Shown: piece by piece, positions 33,331 to 42,047 of the stretch
How positions within the stretch are numbered: position 1 is the first letter of the stretch
Layout of the letters: every line of letters begins with the position of its first letter
NCBI GenBank assembly: GCA_022820805.1
Contig: JAJEEV010000052.1
Span: 1-61,001 of the forward strand
Source: Acidimicrobiia bacterium
Lineage (GTDB): Bacteria; Actinomycetota; Acidimicrobiia; Acidimicrobiales; Aldehydirespiratoraceae
DNA: 61,001 nt
Reading direction: 5' to 3'
Made by a program: the position numbers and the translations under genes
The notes under the pieces: model-generated
What the model was told of the DNA's origin: nothing
Databases searched by the model: none
The model's input: the letters and a program-made list of their open reading frames with translations, nothing else

Positions 33331-33377
33331 GAATTGCCAGCGAGACGCGCGCCATGCGTGCATGACGCTGCCAATTC
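33331..33377. repeat. REP-like hairpin between convergent genes
   Basis: GAATTGCCAGCG (33331-33342) and CGCTGCCAATTC (33366-33377) pair at 11 of 12 positions, with an inner GCGCG/CGTGC stem. Both arms and the flanking cgcgg match the hairpin at 114-160. It sits between two converging genes and may act as a terminator. Confidence 0.6.
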
Positions 33378-33405
33378 GCGGGTTGCCGCTGGCCGTGATC
33401 GGCGG

Positions 33406-34779
33406 CTACTCGCCGGTGGCGGCGTTGAGCCACTCGCCCGCGATGCGGCGGTGGCGGGCCAGCATCTCCGCGACCCCCGCGGCGGTCAGTTCGCCGTCAG
33501 CGACCAGCGGCTCGCCGGCCACGATCGTGTGGCGGGCTGATACCGGCCCGCATCGCAGCAGCGCCTCGACCGGGTCCGACAGTGCCCCCGCGAACTGCAC
33601 TCCCTCGGTCGGCCACACCACCAGGTCGCCGGCCCGCCCCGGCTCGAGCGCGCCGATGTCGTCGCGGCCCAGGCAGGCGGACCCGCCGAGGGTGGCCATC
33701 TCCAGCGCCTCCCGGGCGGCCATGGCCTCGGGCCCGCCCCTCAGCCGGGCCAGCAGCAGGGCGGCCCGGGCCTCCAGCCACATCGAGGCGCAGTCGGTGG
33801 ACGCCGAGCCGTCGCAGCCCAGACCCACCGGCACGCCCGCGTCTCTCATCTCCCGGATGGGCGCGACCCCCAGACCGATCAGCTGGCTGCAGCTGGGGCA
33901 GTGGGACACCCCCGTGCCCCAGCGGGCCAGACGGTCGATCTCGGAGGCGTCGGGCACCACGCAGTGGGCGACCCAACAGCGGTCCGAGCCCCATCCCACC
34001 CTCTCCAGCAACTCGACCGGCCGGCAGCCGTGGAGCGACTCGCACAGGGCGCTGTCGTCGGCGTTCTCGGCCAGGTGGGTGTGCAGCCGCACGTCGAGGC
34101 GCTCGGCCAGCTCCGCGGTGCGCGACATCAGGTCGGGGGTCACCGAGAAGTGAGAGCACGGCGCCAGCGCGACCCGGACCATGGCGCCGGGGCCGGGGTC
34201 GTGGTGCAGGGCTATCAGTCGCTCGCAGTCGGCCAGGATCTCGTCGTCGTCCTGCACGACCGAGTCGGGCGGAAGGCCGCCGTCCTTCTCCGAGAGGCTC
34301 ATCGACCCCCGGGTGGGGTGGAAGCGGAACCCGAGCGCCCGGGCCGCCTCGATCTCGGCCGAGATCAGGTCGCCGCCTCCCCGTGGATGCAGGTACAGGT
34401 GGTCGGTGCTGGTGGTGCAGCCGCCCAGGGCCAGCTCGGCCAGACCGATCCAGGCCGACACGTAGGCGGCCTCCTCGTCGAGACGGCTCCAGACCGGGTA
34501 CAGGGTGCGCAGCCACCAGAACAGGTCTCCGGCCAGCGCCGGCGCGAACGCGCGGGTCAGGTTCTGGAAGATGTGGTGGTGGGTGTTGACCAGTCCCGGC
34601 GTGACCAGGCAGCCGCTCGCGTCGATGGTCCGGCCGGCCTCGGGCTCCGTGCCGGGCCCGCCGACGGCGGCCACGAAGCCCTCGGAGACTGCCGCCCAGC
34701 CGCCGCGGATCTCCCGCCTGGAGGAGTCCATCGTGACCAGCAAATCCGCGTTCCGAACACAGAGATCGACCCGCTCCAT
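33406..34779 (-). CDS. 8-oxoguanine deaminase-like amidohydrolase
   Basis: The 457-residue amidohydrolase belongs to the cytosine/8-oxoguanine deaminase branch, near AtzB-type enzymes. The metal site is visible as NTHHHIFQN (His67, His69), the later His in LHTHLAEN, and the Asp of GLGCDGSAS. The motif TRGSMSLSEKDGGLPPDSV is characteristic of the 8-oxoguanine/isocytosine group. It would deaminate a purine or pyrimidine base in the cytoplasm. I chose ATG 34779 (MERVDLCVRNADLLV); the 36 extra residues upstream are unlike the family. It diverges from the purine transport and demethylation operon across 73 bp, so co-regulation is likely. Confidence 0.8.
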   Translation of the reverse strand: MERVDLCVRNADLLVTMDSSRREIRGGWAAVSEGFVAAVGGPGTEPEAGRTIDASGCLVTPGLVNTHHHIFQNLTRAFAPALAGDLFWWLRTLYPVWSRLDEEAAYVSAWIGLAELALGGCTTSTDHLYLHPRGGGDLISAEIEAARALGFRFHPTRGSMSLSEKDGGLPPDSVVQDDDEILADCERLIALHHDPGPGAMVRVALAPCSHFSVTPDLMSRTAELAERLDVRLHTHLAENADDSALCESLHGCRPVELLERVGWGSDRCWVAHCVVPDASEIDRLARWGTGVSHCPSCSQLIGLGVAPIREMRDAGVPVGLGCDGSASTDCASMWLEARAALLLARLRGGPEAMAAREALEMATLGGSACLGRDDIGALEPGRAGDLVVWPTEGVQFAGALSDPVEALLRCGPVSARHTIVAGEPLVADGELTAAGVAEMLARHRRIAGEWLNAATGE

Positions 34780-34852
34780 GCGAGTGGCTAGCGATGTCGG
34801 CGAGGATGGTAAGGTCCGCGAACCGGAGCCGGACAAGGGAGCTGACGCGCTC

Positions 34853-35875
34853 ATGGACATGGATTCCTTCCTCAAGGCGATACCCAAGGTGAGCCTTCAC
34901 CTGCACCTTATGGGGTCGGTTCAGGCCCGGACCGCGGTGGAGCTGTGCAACAAGCACAACGTGCCTCTGCCCGATTACGAGGAGCCCGAGGATCTCTACG
35001 ACTACCCCGACATCTACAAGTTCCTACACATGTACGACAACACGTCGCTGGGGGTGATCGACCGGGAGGACTTCGAGCGCATCTGCTACGAGACCCTCAC
35101 CGAGGCGGCCGACCACAACGTCCGCTACCGCGAGATGTTCTTCAACCCGACGGCCCACATGGCCGCGGGCGTCGACTACGACACCTGCGTGGACGGCCTC
35201 ATCGACGGCATCAACGCGGCCCGCACCGACCACGGCATCGAGTGCCGTCTGATCGCGGCCATCAACCGCATGGAAACGCCGGAGCTGGGGGTCTCGATGG
35301 TGGAGACGCTGCTCGACCATCCCCGCGACGAGGTGATCGGCATCGGCATGGACTACGCCGAGGCGGAGTACCCGCCCGAGCGGTTCTGGAAGGCCTACCG
35401 CATGGCCGAGCAGGCCGGCCTGCACCTGACCGCGCACCAGTCCGAGGACGCCCCGCCCCGCAACATCGAGACCTGCCTCGATCTGCTCAACTGCGAGCGG
35501 GTCGACCACGGCTACCACGTGGTGGAGAGCGAGGCCATCATGCGCCGCTGCCGCGACGAGGGCGTGGTCTTCACGTGCACGCCGGTCTCGACCGCGTGGG
35601 TGTACTTCAACGACGACTTCGACAACCACCCCATCGGGCAGATGCGCGAGTTCGGCATCAAGATCAGCCTGGACTGCGACGACCCGCCCATGTTCAAGAC
35701 GGACCCCACCAAGGACTACATCATGGCCCACAACCACATGGGCTTCGAGGTGGAGGACTTCCGCCAGTGCATGCTCAACGGCATCGACGGCTCCTGGCTG
35801 GACGAGCCCGACAAGCGCAGGATGCGCCGCGAGTGGGCCATCGAGTTCGACGAGCTGGTCGCCCAGCTCGACTGA
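34853..35875 (+). CDS. Divergent adenosine-deaminase-like protein
   Basis: This 340-residue TIM-barrel protein has the adenosine deaminase metal site: HLHLMGS (His16, His18), AHQSED (about His194/Glu197), VDHGYHV and SLDCDDPPMF. It departs from ordinary members at substrate loops: HLHLMGS for HLHLEGT, HQSE for HAGE, and CTPVSTAW for CPLSN. The catalytic ligands are kept, so a deaminase acting on an unusual purine or nucleoside is my reading. ATG 34853 is followed by another ATG at 34859; AAGGGAG lies 12 bases upstream of the first. It is the first gene of the importer/oxygenase operon. Confidence 0.78.
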   Translation: MDMDSFLKAIPKVSLHLHLMGSVQARTAVELCNKHNVPLPDYEEPEDLYDYPDIYKFLHMYDNTSLGVIDREDFERICYETLTEAADHNVRYREMFFNPTAHMAAGVDYDTCVDGLIDGINAARTDHGIECRLIAAINRMETPELGVSMVETLLDHPRDEVIGIGMDYAEAEYPPERFWKAYRMAEQAGLHLTAHQSEDAPPRNIETCLDLLNCERVDHGYHVVESEAIMRRCRDEGVVFTCTPVSTAWVYFNDDFDNHPIGQMREFGIKISLDCDDPPMFKTDPTKDYIMAHNHMGFEVEDFRQCMLNGIDGSWLDEPDKRRMRREWAIEFDELVAQLD

Positions 35876-35899
35876 TCCGGCACCAGTCGGAGCAGCCGA

Positions 35900-35929
35900 C
35901 CTCAACCAAGAACAAACCTCAACCAAGAA
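35900..35929 (+). repeat. 13-bp direct repeat before the substrate-binding protein gene
   Basis: cctcaaccaagaa occurs at 35900-35912 and again at 35917-35929. The second copy runs into the AAGAAAGG ribosome-binding site of the BMP gene. It probably arose by local duplication. Confidence 0.6.
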
Positions 35930-35940
35930 AGGCATCAACC

Positions 35941-37095
35941 ATGACGAGCAAGAAAAATCGGGGGCTCTTCCTTCCCGCAAGCGAGACCTTCTCGCGTCGC
36001 GACGCGCTGAAGATGGGAGCGCTGGGCATCGGCGGGCTGGCCGTGGGCGGCTCGCTGCTGGCGGCCTGCGGAGACGACGAAGAGGACGCTTCGGGCGCCA
36101 AGGAGTCGATCAAGGCCGCCTGGGTGTACATCGGCCCGCCCGACGACAACGGCTGGACCCAGGAGCACGATCGGGGCCGCCTCGCCGCGGACGCCGCGCT
36201 CGGTGACCGGCTGACGACCTCGTTCGTGCCGAACATCGGCTTCGACGCCGGCACGACCGAGACCTTCCAGCAGCTCGTGGACGACGGCAACGACATCATC
36301 TTCGCCAACACCGAGTACGCCGGGCTGCTGACCGAGGTCTCGGACAACGCTCCCGACACCAAGTTCTGCGAGATCAACGGGCACTACTACAGCGACAACC
36401 TGTTCCCGTTCTACCTGGCCCACGAGAAGACCGCCTACCAGCTGGGCGTGGCCGCCGGTCACCTCGCCGGCAACGGCCGGATCGGCTACATCGGCGCGTT
36501 CCCCACGGCCACGGCGTTCAACGACGTGAACGGCCTGCTGCTGGGCGCCCGCTCGGTCAACCCCGACGCCACCGTCGAGACCGTGCTGGTCAGCACGTTC
36601 TTCGATCCTCAGAAGGCGGCCCAGGCAGCCAACGCCCTGCTCGACAGCGGCGTCGACTTCCTGTTCGGCGTGATGGACGAGCCCACGTTCCTGCAGCTCT
36701 CCGAGGAGGCCGGGGTGTGGACCGGCTACTGGAACCTGGACTTCCGGACGGCTGCCCCCACCAAGTACGTGTCCCACTTCGACCTGTCGGAGTTCGGGCC
36801 GTTCTACACCGAGCAGTGCCAGCGGGTGCTGGACGGCACCTGGGTGTCCCAGGACGAGGTGTGGCTGCTCGACACGCCTATCGGCGACTTCGGCCCGAAC
36901 GTTCCCCAGGACGTGCAGGACGCGGTGCACGATGCCGGGGCCAAGCTCGACAGCGGCGAGCTCCACGTGTACGCGGGCCCGCTGAGCGACAACGAGGGCA
37001 ATGAGAGGCTGGCCGCGGGCGAGACCCTCGACTCGCTCGAGGCCTACGCCATCGACTGGCCCGTCGACGGCGTCACGGGCATCTCCCCGGTCTGA
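35941..37095 (+). CDS. BMP-family ABC substrate-binding lipoprotein (nucleoside/purine)
   Basis: The 384-residue lipoprotein is the extracytoplasmic receptor of the importer encoded next. The N-terminus has a twin-arginine motif (SRRDALK, residues 19-24) followed by lipobox LLAACGDD with Cys43, so it is probably exported folded by Tat and then lipidated. The mature part matches the PnrA/BmpA family: AAWVYIGPPDDNGWTQEHDR, VAAGHLAGNGRIGYIGA and LDSGVDFLFGVMDEP. Characterised members bind purine nucleosides. An upstream duplicated AAGAAAGG gives a good ribosome-binding site. Confidence 0.88.
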   Translation: MTSKKNRGLFLPASETFSRRDALKMGALGIGGLAVGGSLLAACGDDEEDASGAKESIKAAWVYIGPPDDNGWTQEHDRGRLAADAALGDRLTTSFVPNIGFDAGTTETFQQLVDDGNDIIFANTEYAGLLTEVSDNAPDTKFCEINGHYYSDNLFPFYLAHEKTAYQLGVAAGHLAGNGRIGYIGAFPTATAFNDVNGLLLGARSVNPDATVETVLVSTFFDPQKAAQAANALLDSGVDFLFGVMDEPTFLQLSEEAGVWTGYWNLDFRTAAPTKYVSHFDLSEFGPFYTEQCQRVLDGTWVSQDEVWLLDTPIGDFGPNVPQDVQDAVHDAGAKLDSGELHVYAGPLSDNEGNERLAAGETLDSLEAYAIDWPVDGVTGISPV

Positions 37096-37125
37096 GCCTG
37101 ACTCCAGGCAGCAGCCACGACTGAT

Positions 37126-38658
37126 TTGACCGGCGACGGCACACGGCCCTCGGTAGAGGCGCTCGGCATCAGCAAGGCCTTCGGGGGCGTGGCCGCCCTC
37201 GACGCGGTCGACTTCGAGGTGCGCTGGTCGGAGGTCCACGCCCTCGTGGGCGAGAACGGCGCGGGCAAGACCACCCTGTGCAACATCCTGGCCGGCATCT
37301 ACCGGGCCGATGCCGGCCAGGTGATCGTCGACGGGACCGAGCGCGACTTCCGCAGCCCGGCCCATGCCATCGACGCCGGCATCGGCATGGTCCACCAGCA
37401 CTTCCGGCTGGTGGAGCCCATGACAGTGGCCGAGAACATCCACCTGGGATGGCCGGAAACGCCCGGCGTCGTCAGCCAGCGGGCCCTGGTCGACCGCACC
37501 GAGCAGTTCATGGGCGAGATGGGCCTGCATGTCGATCCGACCGCCAGGATCTGGCAGCTGTCGGTGGGGGAGCAGCAGAGGGTCGAGATCCTGCGGGTGC
37601 TGGCCCGCGGCGCCCGGGTGCTGATCCTGGACGAGCCCACCGCGGTGCTGACCGCCAAGGAGGCCGACGACCTCTTCAGGGTGATCAGGGAGTTGGCGGC
37701 CTCCGGGCTCAGCGTGATCTTCATCACCCACAAGCTGCGCGAGGTGCTGGCGGTGTCGGACCGCCTGACGGTGCTGCGTCACGGGGTCCGGGAGATCACC
37801 CGGCCGACGGAGGGTGCCACCGCCAGCGAGATCGCCCGGCTCATGACCGGCGAGGAGCGGGTCCTGGACGTCGAGCACCGGACTGTGACCGGGGCGCCTG
37901 CGCTGGAGCTGAGCGGCGTGTCGGCTCTCAACGACCGCGGGATCGAGGCGCTGCACGACGTGGACCTGACGGTGCGCTCGGGGGAGATCCTGGGCATCGC
38001 CGGGGTGTCGGGCAACGGCCAGTCCGAGTTGGCCGAGGTGATCTGCGCGCTGCGACCACTGCGATCGGGGTCGATCACGCTCGACGGCGCCGACCTCGCC
38101 TCCCTGTCTGTGCGGGCCGTGACCGACATCGGCGTGGGCCACATCCCGGAGGACCGCATCGGGATGGGCATGGTGCTCTCGGCGCCGGTGAAGGACAACG
38201 CGGTGCTGCACAACTACTGGACCGAGGAGTTCGCCCAGGGCCTCACCCTCGACCGCCAGGGTGTGATCAACTTCGCCAAGCAACTGGTGGAGACGGCCCG
38301 GGTCCAGACGCGCTCGGTGTTCTCGACGGCGGGCCAGATGTCGGGCGGCAACCAGCAGCGCCTGGTGGCCCGGCGTGAGGCTCTCGCCGCGGACCGGCTG
38401 CTGGTGGCGGCCCACCCCACCAGGGGCCTGGACGTGAACGCAGCCCAGGAGGTGAGATCGACGCTCATCGACAAGCGCGACTCCGGATGCGCGGTGCTGC
38501 TGATCTCCGACGATCTCGACGAGGTGCTCTTGATGGGCGACCGGATAGCGGTCATGTACGAGGGCCGGATCATGGGCGTCTTCGACTCGGCCGACGCCGA
38601 CCGCGAGCACATCGGGCTGCTGATGGGCGGCCACTCCGCAGTCGAGGCGGCCTCGTGA
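37126..38658 (+). CDS. Nucleoside/purine ABC importer, double ATPase
   Basis: The 510-residue protein has two fused nucleotide-binding domains, as in the NupA/RbsA class. Domain 1 is canonical (VGENGAGKTTLCNILAG, LSVGEQQRVEILRVLAR, VLILDEPTAVLT). Domain 2 has a degenerate Walker A (GVSGNGQSELAEVI) and MSGGNQQRLVARREAL, the normal asymmetric arrangement of this family. The start is TTG 37126, 30 bases after the lipoprotein gene. It energises the two permeases that follow. Confidence 0.9.
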   Translation: MTGDGTRPSVEALGISKAFGGVAALDAVDFEVRWSEVHALVGENGAGKTTLCNILAGIYRADAGQVIVDGTERDFRSPAHAIDAGIGMVHQHFRLVEPMTVAENIHLGWPETPGVVSQRALVDRTEQFMGEMGLHVDPTARIWQLSVGEQQRVEILRVLARGARVLILDEPTAVLTAKEADDLFRVIRELAASGLSVIFITHKLREVLAVSDRLTVLRHGVREITRPTEGATASEIARLMTGEERVLDVEHRTVTGAPALELSGVSALNDRGIEALHDVDLTVRSGEILGIAGVSGNGQSELAEVICALRPLRSGSITLDGADLASLSVRAVTDIGVGHIPEDRIGMGMVLSAPVKDNAVLHNYWTEEFAQGLTLDRQGVINFAKQLVETARVQTRSVFSTAGQMSGGNQQRLVARREALAADRLLVAAHPTRGLDVNAAQEVRSTLIDKRDSGCAVLLISDDLDEVLLMGDRIAVMYEGRIMGVFDSADADREHIGLLMGGHSAVEAAS

Positions 38659-38692
38659 CGCCCGGGCGTGACGGCACGGCGGGAACGATCCG

Positions 38693-39850
38693 ATGACGCC
38701 GCTCGGCTCGATCGCGAGCACGGTGCTGAGGGTCACGCCCTGGCGGCTGGAGCGTCGCCTGGAGGTCGAGGCTCGCCGGGCTGCCCTCACCCGGATCGGT
38801 GGGGCGGTCGGGGCCATGGTCCTCGTCGGGATCGTGCTGCTGCTGACAGGCCGCAACGCCTTCTGGATCTTCTGGCAGGGTCTCGACGCCATATTCGGGC
38901 GCCAGCGCGGCATCGAGGGCGCCGCACTGCGAGCCATCCCGATCCTGATGACCGCGCTGGGCGTGGCCCTGTCGCTCCGCATGAAGGTGTGGAACATCGG
39001 CTCAGACGGCCAGTTCCTGATGGGAGCGCTGGCCGCGGTGGGGGTCGGCATCCACATGGACGGGCCCGCGTGGCTGGTGCTGATCGTGATGGCGGCGGCG
39101 GCCACGCTCGCCGGTGCGGCGTGGATCCTGGTGCCCGCGCTGGCTCGGGCGTACTGGGATGTGAACGAGATCATCACCACGCTGCTGCTCAACTTCGTGG
39201 CCCTGCAACTGGTCACCTGGTCGGCGCTGGGGTTCTGGCGGGACAAGGAGGCCGCGGTCATCCAGTCCACCCGGGAGGTGGCGCACACCCTGCCGGGGCT
39301 TCCCGGCGCGAACTCGGTGACCATCGCCTTGCTCGTGCCCCTCGTCATCGCGGCCGCGCTGTGGTGGGTGTTCCGCTCCACGACCATCGGCTATGAGATC
39401 GACACCATCGGCGGCAACCCGCGCGCCGCGGGCTACGCGGGGATCGCGGTGCGCCGGCGGATTCTCATCGTGATGCTGTTCACCGGGGCCATCGCCGGCC
39501 TCGGCGGGATGCTCCAGCTGAGCGCGCCGGGGGCGCAAGCCATGAACGCCGGGTTCTCGGCCCAGTTCGGGTTGTCGGGCTTCATCGTGGCTGCGCTGGC
39601 CGGCGCCTCGTTCTGGGGCGTGATCGGCGGGGGCCTGTTCATCGCGTCGATGTTCTATGCGGGGATCGTGCTACAGACCAAGGGCCTGTCGGTCTACATC
39701 ATCTTCGCCATCTACGGCGTCATCCTGACCGGTATCGCCCTCGGCGAGATCGCGGCCCGCTACCGGGTGGTGCGCCGGGAGGCGGTCGACGGGGACGGCG
39801 CCCAGGCCGGCGACGATCATGACGCGGCGACGGAGAGGGCCGCCACATGA
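38693..39850 (+). CDS. Nucleoside/purine ABC importer permease 1
   Basis: The 385-residue polytopic membrane protein belongs to the branched-chain/nucleoside permease family (NupP/YufP-like). Landmarks are LRMKVWNIGSDGQFLMGA, NEIITTLLLNFVALQLV and GGNPRAAGYAGIAVRRRI, the coupling-helix region that contacts the ATPase. The last ~25 residues are hydrophilic and Asp/Ala-rich. It ends in a four-base overlap with permease 2. Confidence 0.9.
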   Translation: MTPLGSIASTVLRVTPWRLERRLEVEARRAALTRIGGAVGAMVLVGIVLLLTGRNAFWIFWQGLDAIFGRQRGIEGAALRAIPILMTALGVALSLRMKVWNIGSDGQFLMGALAAVGVGIHMDGPAWLVLIVMAAAATLAGAAWILVPALARAYWDVNEIITTLLLNFVALQLVTWSALGFWRDKEAAVIQSTREVAHTLPGLPGANSVTIALLVPLVIAAALWWVFRSTTIGYEIDTIGGNPRAAGYAGIAVRRRILIVMLFTGAIAGLGGMLQLSAPGAQAMNAGFSAQFGLSGFIVAALAGASFWGVIGGGLFIASMFYAGIVLQTKGLSVYIIFAIYGVILTGIALGEIAARYRVVRREAVDGDGAQAGDDHDAATERAAT

Positions 39851-40833
39851 TCCTGGCGATCATCGAGAACGCCTTCCTGAGCCTTATCGGCTCGGCCATC
39901 CCGGCCAGCGCGGTGGTGATGCTGGCCGCGACCGGCGCCATGCTCGGCGAACGGGTCGGGGTGCTCAACCTGGGCCAGGAGGGCCTGATCGGGATCGGCG
40001 CGGTGTTCTCGGTCATCGCGGTGCTGTCATGGGGAGTGGAGAGTCCCTGGGTGGCCATGCTCATCGGCATGATCGCGGCCGCGGTGGCGGGACTTATCTT
40101 CGCCCTGTGCGTGGTGAGCTTCCGGGCCAGCCAGGTGCTGGTCGGTCTGGCGCTGGCGCTGGGAGGCATCGGACTCTCCAACCAGCTCGGCGTCAACCGC
40201 AACGGAACACCCATCCAGACCCTGTTCCGCGAGATAAACCCGGGCGGGGTTCTCGACGACAACGACCTGGTGTCGGCGTTCCTGTTCCACGACCCGGTGG
40301 TGTACATCGCCTACATCGGGCTGCCGGTGGTGCTGTGGTTCGTGCTGTTCCGGACCCGCCACGGCATGAACATGCGGGCCGTGGGCGAGAACCCGGCCGC
40401 GGCCGACGCGGTGGGCGTGAGCGTGACCGGCTGGCGGATCTTCTACTCGGTGCTGGGCGCGGCGCTGACCGGCGCAGGGGGCGCCTACATGGTGCTGTCG
40501 TTCACGCCCACATGGTCGCCCGACATCGCCCGCGGCCGGGGTTGGGTGGCGCTGGCGGTGGTCATATTCGCGGGCTGGCGTCCGGGCTGGGCGGTGGCCG
40601 GGGCGCTGCTGTACGGGTCCATGATCTCCCTGGACACCACCGCTCAGGCCCGGGGCTGGGGCCTGCCGTTCATGGGGGCCAGCGATCTCAGCTTCTTCCT
40701 GTCGATGCTGCCCTATGTAGTGACGCTGGTGGCCATCCTGATCCCGGCGGGGGCGGTGAAGCTTGGTAGACGGGTGAGGTCCACCGCCGCGCCGGCTGCG
40801 CTGGCCATCCCGTACTCGCGCGAGGAGCGCTGA
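39847..40833 (+). CDS. Nucleoside/purine ABC importer permease 2
   Basis: The 328-residue permease (NupQ/YufQ-like) has the family stretch ERVGVLNLGQEGLIGIGAV, VVSFRASQVLVGLALALGG and the coupling motif MRAVGENPAAADAVGVSV. It starts by ATGA overlap with permease 1, completing a BMP-ATPase-permease-permease importer. A GC-rich hairpin and repeat R6 separate it from the oxygenase genes that follow in the same direction. Confidence 0.9.
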   Translation: MILAIIENAFLSLIGSAIPASAVVMLAATGAMLGERVGVLNLGQEGLIGIGAVFSVIAVLSWGVESPWVAMLIGMIAAAVAGLIFALCVVSFRASQVLVGLALALGGIGLSNQLGVNRNGTPIQTLFREINPGGVLDDNDLVSAFLFHDPVVYIAYIGLPVVLWFVLFRTRHGMNMRAVGENPAAADAVGVSVTGWRIFYSVLGAALTGAGGAYMVLSFTPTWSPDIARGRGWVALAVVIFAGWRPGWAVAGALLYGSMISLDTTAQARGWGLPFMGASDLSFFLSMLPYVVTLVAILIPAGAVKLGRRVRSTAAPAALAIPYSREER

Positions 40834-40840
40834 GGGGCTC

Positions 40841-40855
40841 GGCCGGGGGCCGGCC
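40841..40855 (+). terminator. GC-rich hairpin after the importer operon
   Basis: GGCCGG-ggg-CCGGCC starts seven bases after the stop codon of permease 2. There is no T-tract, so it may attenuate rather than stop transcription. It directly abuts repeat R6. Confidence 0.4.
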
Positions 40856-40996
40856 TGAAGGGCCACGCGGACAGGTGAGAGCGATCCGCGTCGAGAGGGG
40901 GTGTCTCCCGCTCTTGTTCGCTGCGCTCACGGGCCGCTCGGGCCACGGCCTCGCCCGTATGGAGCGGATACGCTCGCCTATCCGCTCGACCTCTGA
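40855..40996 (-). repeat. Interspersed repeat copy R6 (minus orientation)
   Basis: The element runs from CTGAAGGGCCACGCGGACAG to CGCCTATCCGCTCGACCTCT, with the core on the minus strand (cccgctcttgttcgctgcgc). It sits between the importer genes and the oxygenase genes, and its right end is 13 bases before the Rieske oxygenase start. Confidence 0.85.
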
Positions 40997-41009
40997 GCCT
41001 CGCGACACG

Positions 41010-42047
41010 ATGACCGGAACCGACTCCATACGCAACGAGTGGTTCCCGGTGGCCCGGGCCGGCGACCTCGCCGCGGGCCGGTGGCTGCCGTTCGAGCTGC
41101 TCGACGAGCGCTGGGTGCTGGCCTGTGACAACTCCGGCCGGGTCGAGGTGTTCGTGGACACCTGCCCCCACCGGGGGGCCCGGATCACGCTGGGCGACTT
41201 CGACGGGGAACGGCTGCGATGCGGCTATCACGGCTGGCAGTTCGACATCGACGGTCACTGCGTGCATCAGCCGGCCCATCCGGACCGGGAACCGGTCGGT
41301 GTGCGCCTGCGTGGGGCGGCCGTGCGGGAGGGATGCGGCTTCTGGTGGGTCTGCACCGGCGAGCGGCCCCGCAACCTGCCGATCGCGCCGGACCATGCCG
41401 CCCACCCCGAGCTGACCCTGTGGCTCGACCCGGTGACGGTCGAGTCGTCCGGACCCCGCATCATCGAGAACTTCCTGGACCTGGCCCACTTCCCCTACGT
41501 GCACGAGGGATACCTCGGCCGGGAGCCCTACACCGAGGTGGAGCCCTACGGCGTGAAGGAGACGGACGACGAGCTCCGGCTGATCGACTGCACGTTCTGG
41601 CAGCCCGATCCCGGACCGGCTGCCGCCGGCGGTCCGGTCCGCTACCAGTACTCGGTGTCTCATCCCTACGCGGCCACGCTCACCAAGGTGCCGTCGGGCG
41701 ACGGGGGCGACAGGGGCGACGGAGCAGGAGGCTTCACCATCCTCATCGTGGCTAGCCCCGTCACCGAGACCCGATGCGTCGTGTGGCGCTCGACCGTCGT
41801 GCACGACGCCGGCGCCGACCTCGACGCCCAGCGGGCCTTCAACGAGCTGATCTTCTCGCAGGACATCGATGTCGTGGAATCCCAGCGGCCCCGTCGGCTG
41901 CCCACCGACCCGAGGATGGAGTCGCACCAGGCCGCCGACGCGGGCAGCCTCGCCTACCGCCGGTGGCTGCGCGCCCGGGGCGTCCGCTATGGCACCATCG
42001 ACACCGACCACGCCGACCGCGACCAGCCAGGAGGACACGAGCGATGA
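41010..42047 (+). CDS. Rieske non-heme iron oxygenase (complete), N-demethylase-like
   Basis: The 345-residue oxygenase has a Rieske [2Fe-2S] site CPHRG...CGYHGW (Cys52, His54, Cys71, His74) and a mononuclear iron site in ENFLDLAHFPYVH (Asp157, His160, His165). The single-polypeptide length and the vanillate-demethylase-like layout fit enzymes that remove methyl groups oxidatively, such as NdmA/NdmB. The substrate is inferred from neighbours, not from sequence. ATG 41010 is chosen; the open frame from 40875 is the translated repeat R6. The stop overlaps the next start (ATGA). Confidence 0.85.
   Translation: MTGTDSIRNEWFPVARAGDLAAGRWLPFELLDERWVLACDNSGRVEVFVDTCPHRGARITLGDFDGERLRCGYHGWQFDIDGHCVHQPAHPDREPVGVRLRGAAVREGCGFWWVCTGERPRNLPIAPDHAAHPELTLWLDPVTVESSGPRIIENFLDLAHFPYVHEGYLGREPYTEVEPYGVKETDDELRLIDCTFWQPDPGPAAAGGPVRYQYSVSHPYAATLTKVPSGDGGDRGDGAGGFTILIVASPVTETRCVVWRSTVVHDAGADLDAQRAFNELIFSQDIDVVESQRPRRLPTDPRMESHQAADAGSLAYRRWLRARGVRYGTIDTDHADRDQPGGHER

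Noticed and set aside
35935..39387. A 1150-residue minus-strand frame across the importer genes
   Set aside because: Antisense shadow; the plus strand holds well-conserved BMP, ATPase and permease genes throughout.
40875..41009. A 45-residue N-terminal extension for the Rieske oxygenase
   Set aside because: It translates repeat R6 (LPLLFAALTGRSGHGLA) and precedes the natural start at 41010.
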